Shown: piece after piece, positions 62,309 through 64,000 of the stretch | How the letters are laid out: each line of letters opens with the position of its first letter | Numbering within the stretch: position 1 is the stretch's first letter | Assembly: GCF_014698305.1 (NCBI RefSeq) | Contig: NZ_JACJST010000009.1 | Location: forward strand, 124,001 to 188,000 | From: Anabaena lutea FACHB-196 | GTDB lineage: Bacteria > Cyanobacteriota > Cyanobacteriia > Cyanobacteriales > Nostocaceae | Direction of reading: 5' to 3' | DNA: 64,000 nucleotides | Program-made: the position numbers and the translations under genes | Notes under the pieces: generated by a model | The model's database searches: none | Told to the model about the DNA's origin: nothing | What the model saw: the letters and a program-made list of their open reading frames with translations, nothing else

Positions 62309-62674
62309 ATGCAATATACTCACGCACTTGTCACCATTGGAACGGTTAATTTTGATAACTTAGTGAATTTCTATACCCAGTTACTAGAACAAAAACCAAA
62401 AAACATCATTTCCAGTGTCTATGCTGAGTTTGAAATTTGTAGCCTCAGCTTAGGTATTTTTAAACCCCACAAAAATTATGAATCAGAATTTGCCATTAAT
62501 GCCAAAAGTCCGCTAAGTTTGTGTTTAGAAGTGAGTAATTTAGAAAATGCTATAACTCACTTACAATCTTTAGGCTATTATCCACCAGGAGAGATTTCTA
62601 CAACTTCCCACGGACGAGAAATTTACGCCTACGACCCTGACGGGAACCGCTTAATTTTACATCAATCCCATTAG
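62309..62674 (+). CDS. VOC family protein (glyoxalase/bleomycin-resistance fold)
   Basis: A 121-residue protein with one VOC unit: HALVTIGTVNFDNLVNFYTQ, LGIFKPHK, PLSLCLEVSNLENAITHLQS, and EIYAYDPDGNRLILHQ. A metal-binding His/Glu set is partly visible (the leading HALV, and ...LEV, DPDG). Substrate unknown. Stands alone. Confidence 0.87.
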   Translation: MQYTHALVTIGTVNFDNLVNFYTQLLEQKPKNIISSVYAEFEICSLSLGIFKPHKNYESEFAINAKSPLSLCLEVSNLENAITHLQSLGYYPPGEISTTSHGREIYAYDPDGNRLILHQSH

Positions 62675-62733
62675 TCATGAGTCATTAGTAAAAAATAACT
62701 GACAACTGACAACCAACAACAAAAGAATTACCA

Positions 62734-63618
62734 ATGTCAATAACTCAAAATTACAAATTAAATCTCATTCAATGGTATCCCGGTCACATTGCCAAAGCTG
62801 AAAAAAATCTCAAGGAACAGCTAAAGCGGGTAGATGTGATTTTAGAAGTTAGAGATGCGCGTATTCCTTTAGCAACAAATCATCCCCAAATGAATGAATG
62901 GGTGGGAACTAAACCACGGGTGTTGGTGATTAACCGATTGGATATGATTTTGCCACAAGTGCGATCGCACTGGATAGACTGGTTTAAAAGCCAGGAACAA
63001 GTCCCCTATTTTACCAATGCTCAACACGGTCAAGGTATTACAGCCATAACCAAAGCCGCACAAGCAGCAGGAATAGAACTTAATCAACGCCGAAAAGATC
63101 GCGGAATGTTACCCCGTCCTGTCCGTGCTGTAGTTATTGGTTTTCCCAATGTCGGTAAATCAGCATTAATCAACCGACTGATAGGAAAGCGAGTCGTCGA
63201 AAGTGCAGCGCGTCCCGGTGTTACTCGTCAACTGCGTTGGGTGCGAATTTCCGATCAGTTACAATTGCTAGATGCTCCTGGTGTCATTCCCTCAAGAATG
63301 GAAAATCAACTCGCAGCAGTCAAATTAGCCATTTGTGACGATATTGGTGAAGCTTCTTATGATAATCAACTCATAGCCGCAGCGTTTGTAGATATAGTCA
63401 ATCAACTCCAAGAAACCCATCCTTATTTATTACCACCACACCCCTTACTTTCACGCTACGAAGTTGACTCCATCATCCATACAGGTGAAGCATATTTGCA
63501 AGTCTTAGCAGAACATCGCTATCAAGGAGATGTGGAACGCGCTGCTAGAACACTCATCACCGATTTTCGTAAAGGTCTTCTAGGTAATATCCCTTTGGAA
63601 ATTCCACCTCATGTTTAA
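62734..63618 (+). CDS. ylqF: Ribosome biogenesis GTPase YlqF (RbgA)
   Basis: A 294-residue circularly permuted GTPase for late 50S assembly. Order of motifs is permuted: KPRVLVINRLDMI (G4) before GFPNVGKSALINRLIGKR (G1) and VTRQLRWVRISDQLQLLDAPGV (G2/G3); start LIQWYPGHIAKAEKNLKEQL is the family signature. A C-terminal ANTAR-like domain binds the ribosome. It ends overlapping by 4 bp the convergent VanZ-like gene. Confidence 0.96.
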   Translation: MSITQNYKLNLIQWYPGHIAKAEKNLKEQLKRVDVILEVRDARIPLATNHPQMNEWVGTKPRVLVINRLDMILPQVRSHWIDWFKSQEQVPYFTNAQHGQGITAITKAAQAAGIELNQRRKDRGMLPRPVRAVVIGFPNVGKSALINRLIGKRVVESAARPGVTRQLRWVRISDQLQLLDAPGVIPSRMENQLAAVKLAICDDIGEASYDNQLIAAAFVDIVNQLQETHPYLLPPHPLLSRYEVDSIIHTGEAYLQVLAEHRYQGDVERAARTLITDFRKGLLGNIPLEIPPHV

Positions 63619-64000
63619 CTTCTAATTTTTAAGTAAGCAACTCTCATTCTAAAAATCAACATTGTCCCTGCTATAAATAATATTCCTAGTAAGAGGTTTT
63701 TCCAACTCAGGCTTTTATCACTTTCACTAATCAAAATAGCTTCTAATATGATAGAAGGTAATAAAATGCCACTAGGAACTAATAGCTTAGACAATATCAT
63801 CCTATTTTTTGCCAAAAGACTAAGGAGAGCTAAACCTGCACCCAAAGGAATAAAAGTCAGCGCATAATAAAATACTTTTTGATTAAAGGGAATTAATTCC
63901 AGTAAATTAAAAGAGTAATAACGTTGTACTTTGTCTATAAAGACTCGAATCGTTGATTTATAATATGTGATGATAATTTGGTGAAATTTATTGTCTGTAA
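63615..64000 (-). CDS. VanZ-like membrane protein, 5' part outside window
   Basis: The frame on the - strand is open to the end of the window; 128 codons are visible. It encodes several membrane helices (KVFYYALTFIPLGAGLALLS, LLVPSGILLPSIILEAILI, LLLGILFIAGTMLIF) with a polar SESDKSLSWKN loop, the pattern of VanZ family C-terminal parts. Function is not known for most members. Stop TAA overlaps the YlqF stop region. Confidence 0.65.
   Translation of the reverse strand, partial: TDNKFHQIIITYYKSTIRVFIDKVQRYYSFNLLELIPFNQKVFYYALTFIPLGAGLALLSLLAKNRMILSKLLVPSGILLPSIILEAILISESDKSLSWKNLLLGILFIAGTMLIFRMRVAYLKIRS

Overview
The window is a chromosomal segment of a filamentous, probably heterocyst-forming cyanobacterium (Nostocales type). 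The evidence is the repeated HIP1 octamer GCGATCGC, several runs of 7-bp tandem repeats of the kind long known from heterocystous cyanobacteria, AT-rich intergenic DNA full of short palindromic dispersed repeats, and typical cyanobacterial gene families (DUF2949, DUF3727, YqeG, UbiA-type prenyltransferase, class V aminotransferase, Calx-beta/RTX giant proteins). No tRNA, rRNA, CRISPR array, transposase or prophage gene was recognised by eye.

Layout. 0-6.6 kb: end of a class V aminotransferase, small DUF2949 protein, DUF192 lipoprotein, an RNase II/R-type exonuclease, rpsR-rpmG and an RDD membrane protein. 6.8-13.6 kb: one 2250-residue surface/secreted protein made of repeat modules. 14-17 kb: moeA and a B12-binding radical SAM protein. 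18.3-20.75 kb: a toxin-antitoxin island (MazF-type pair, DUF433 protein, MNT/HEPN pair, DUF433/PIN-like pair) in which two toxin genes carry a single disabling lesion. 20.8-24 kb: an epimerase-like protein, a GNAT protein and hemE. 24.1-28.9 kb: glycan-type cluster (two methyltransferases, GT2, GT14-like transferase, a lone sugar-type binding lipoprotein), followed by an LD-carboxypeptidase, a PG-binding/HEAT membrane protein and a DMT permease.

32.4-40 kb is the most unusual part. A vWA protein, a PP2C phosphatase and a protein kinase lie in one direction; the kinase carries two separate 7-repeat WD40 arrays with a probable membrane segment between them. Immediately downstream are two toxin/immunity-like cassettes, a HH-motif nuclease-like tip without a normal start codon plus an immunity-like gene, and a papain-fold-like toxin plus an immunity-like gene. 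They end in an 89-bp scar that joins the two edges of the first cassette. This looks like a phosphorylation signalling triad beside a site where toxin tips have been exchanged.

40-50.9 kb: ppx/gppA and a ubiA-type gene (divergent), a PhnD-like binding lipoprotein paired with a histidine kinase, a secreted hypothetical, two small or acetyltransferase proteins, ruvX, a DUF3727 protein and a YqeG phosphatase. 51.2-64 kb: proB (its start codon is the end of a 14-copy heptamer array), two Uma2-type nuclease-like proteins, a zinc-motif protein, a class I lysyl-tRNA synthetase, an MBL-fold protein with ferredoxin-like N terminus, small Nostocales proteins (one apparently broken by two amber codons), an acyl-CoA ligase, an ADP-ribosylglycohydrolase, a VOC protein, YlqF and the end of a VanZ-like gene. 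Several small non-autonomous repeat elements with terminal inverted repeats sit between genes, two of them directly upstream of start codons.
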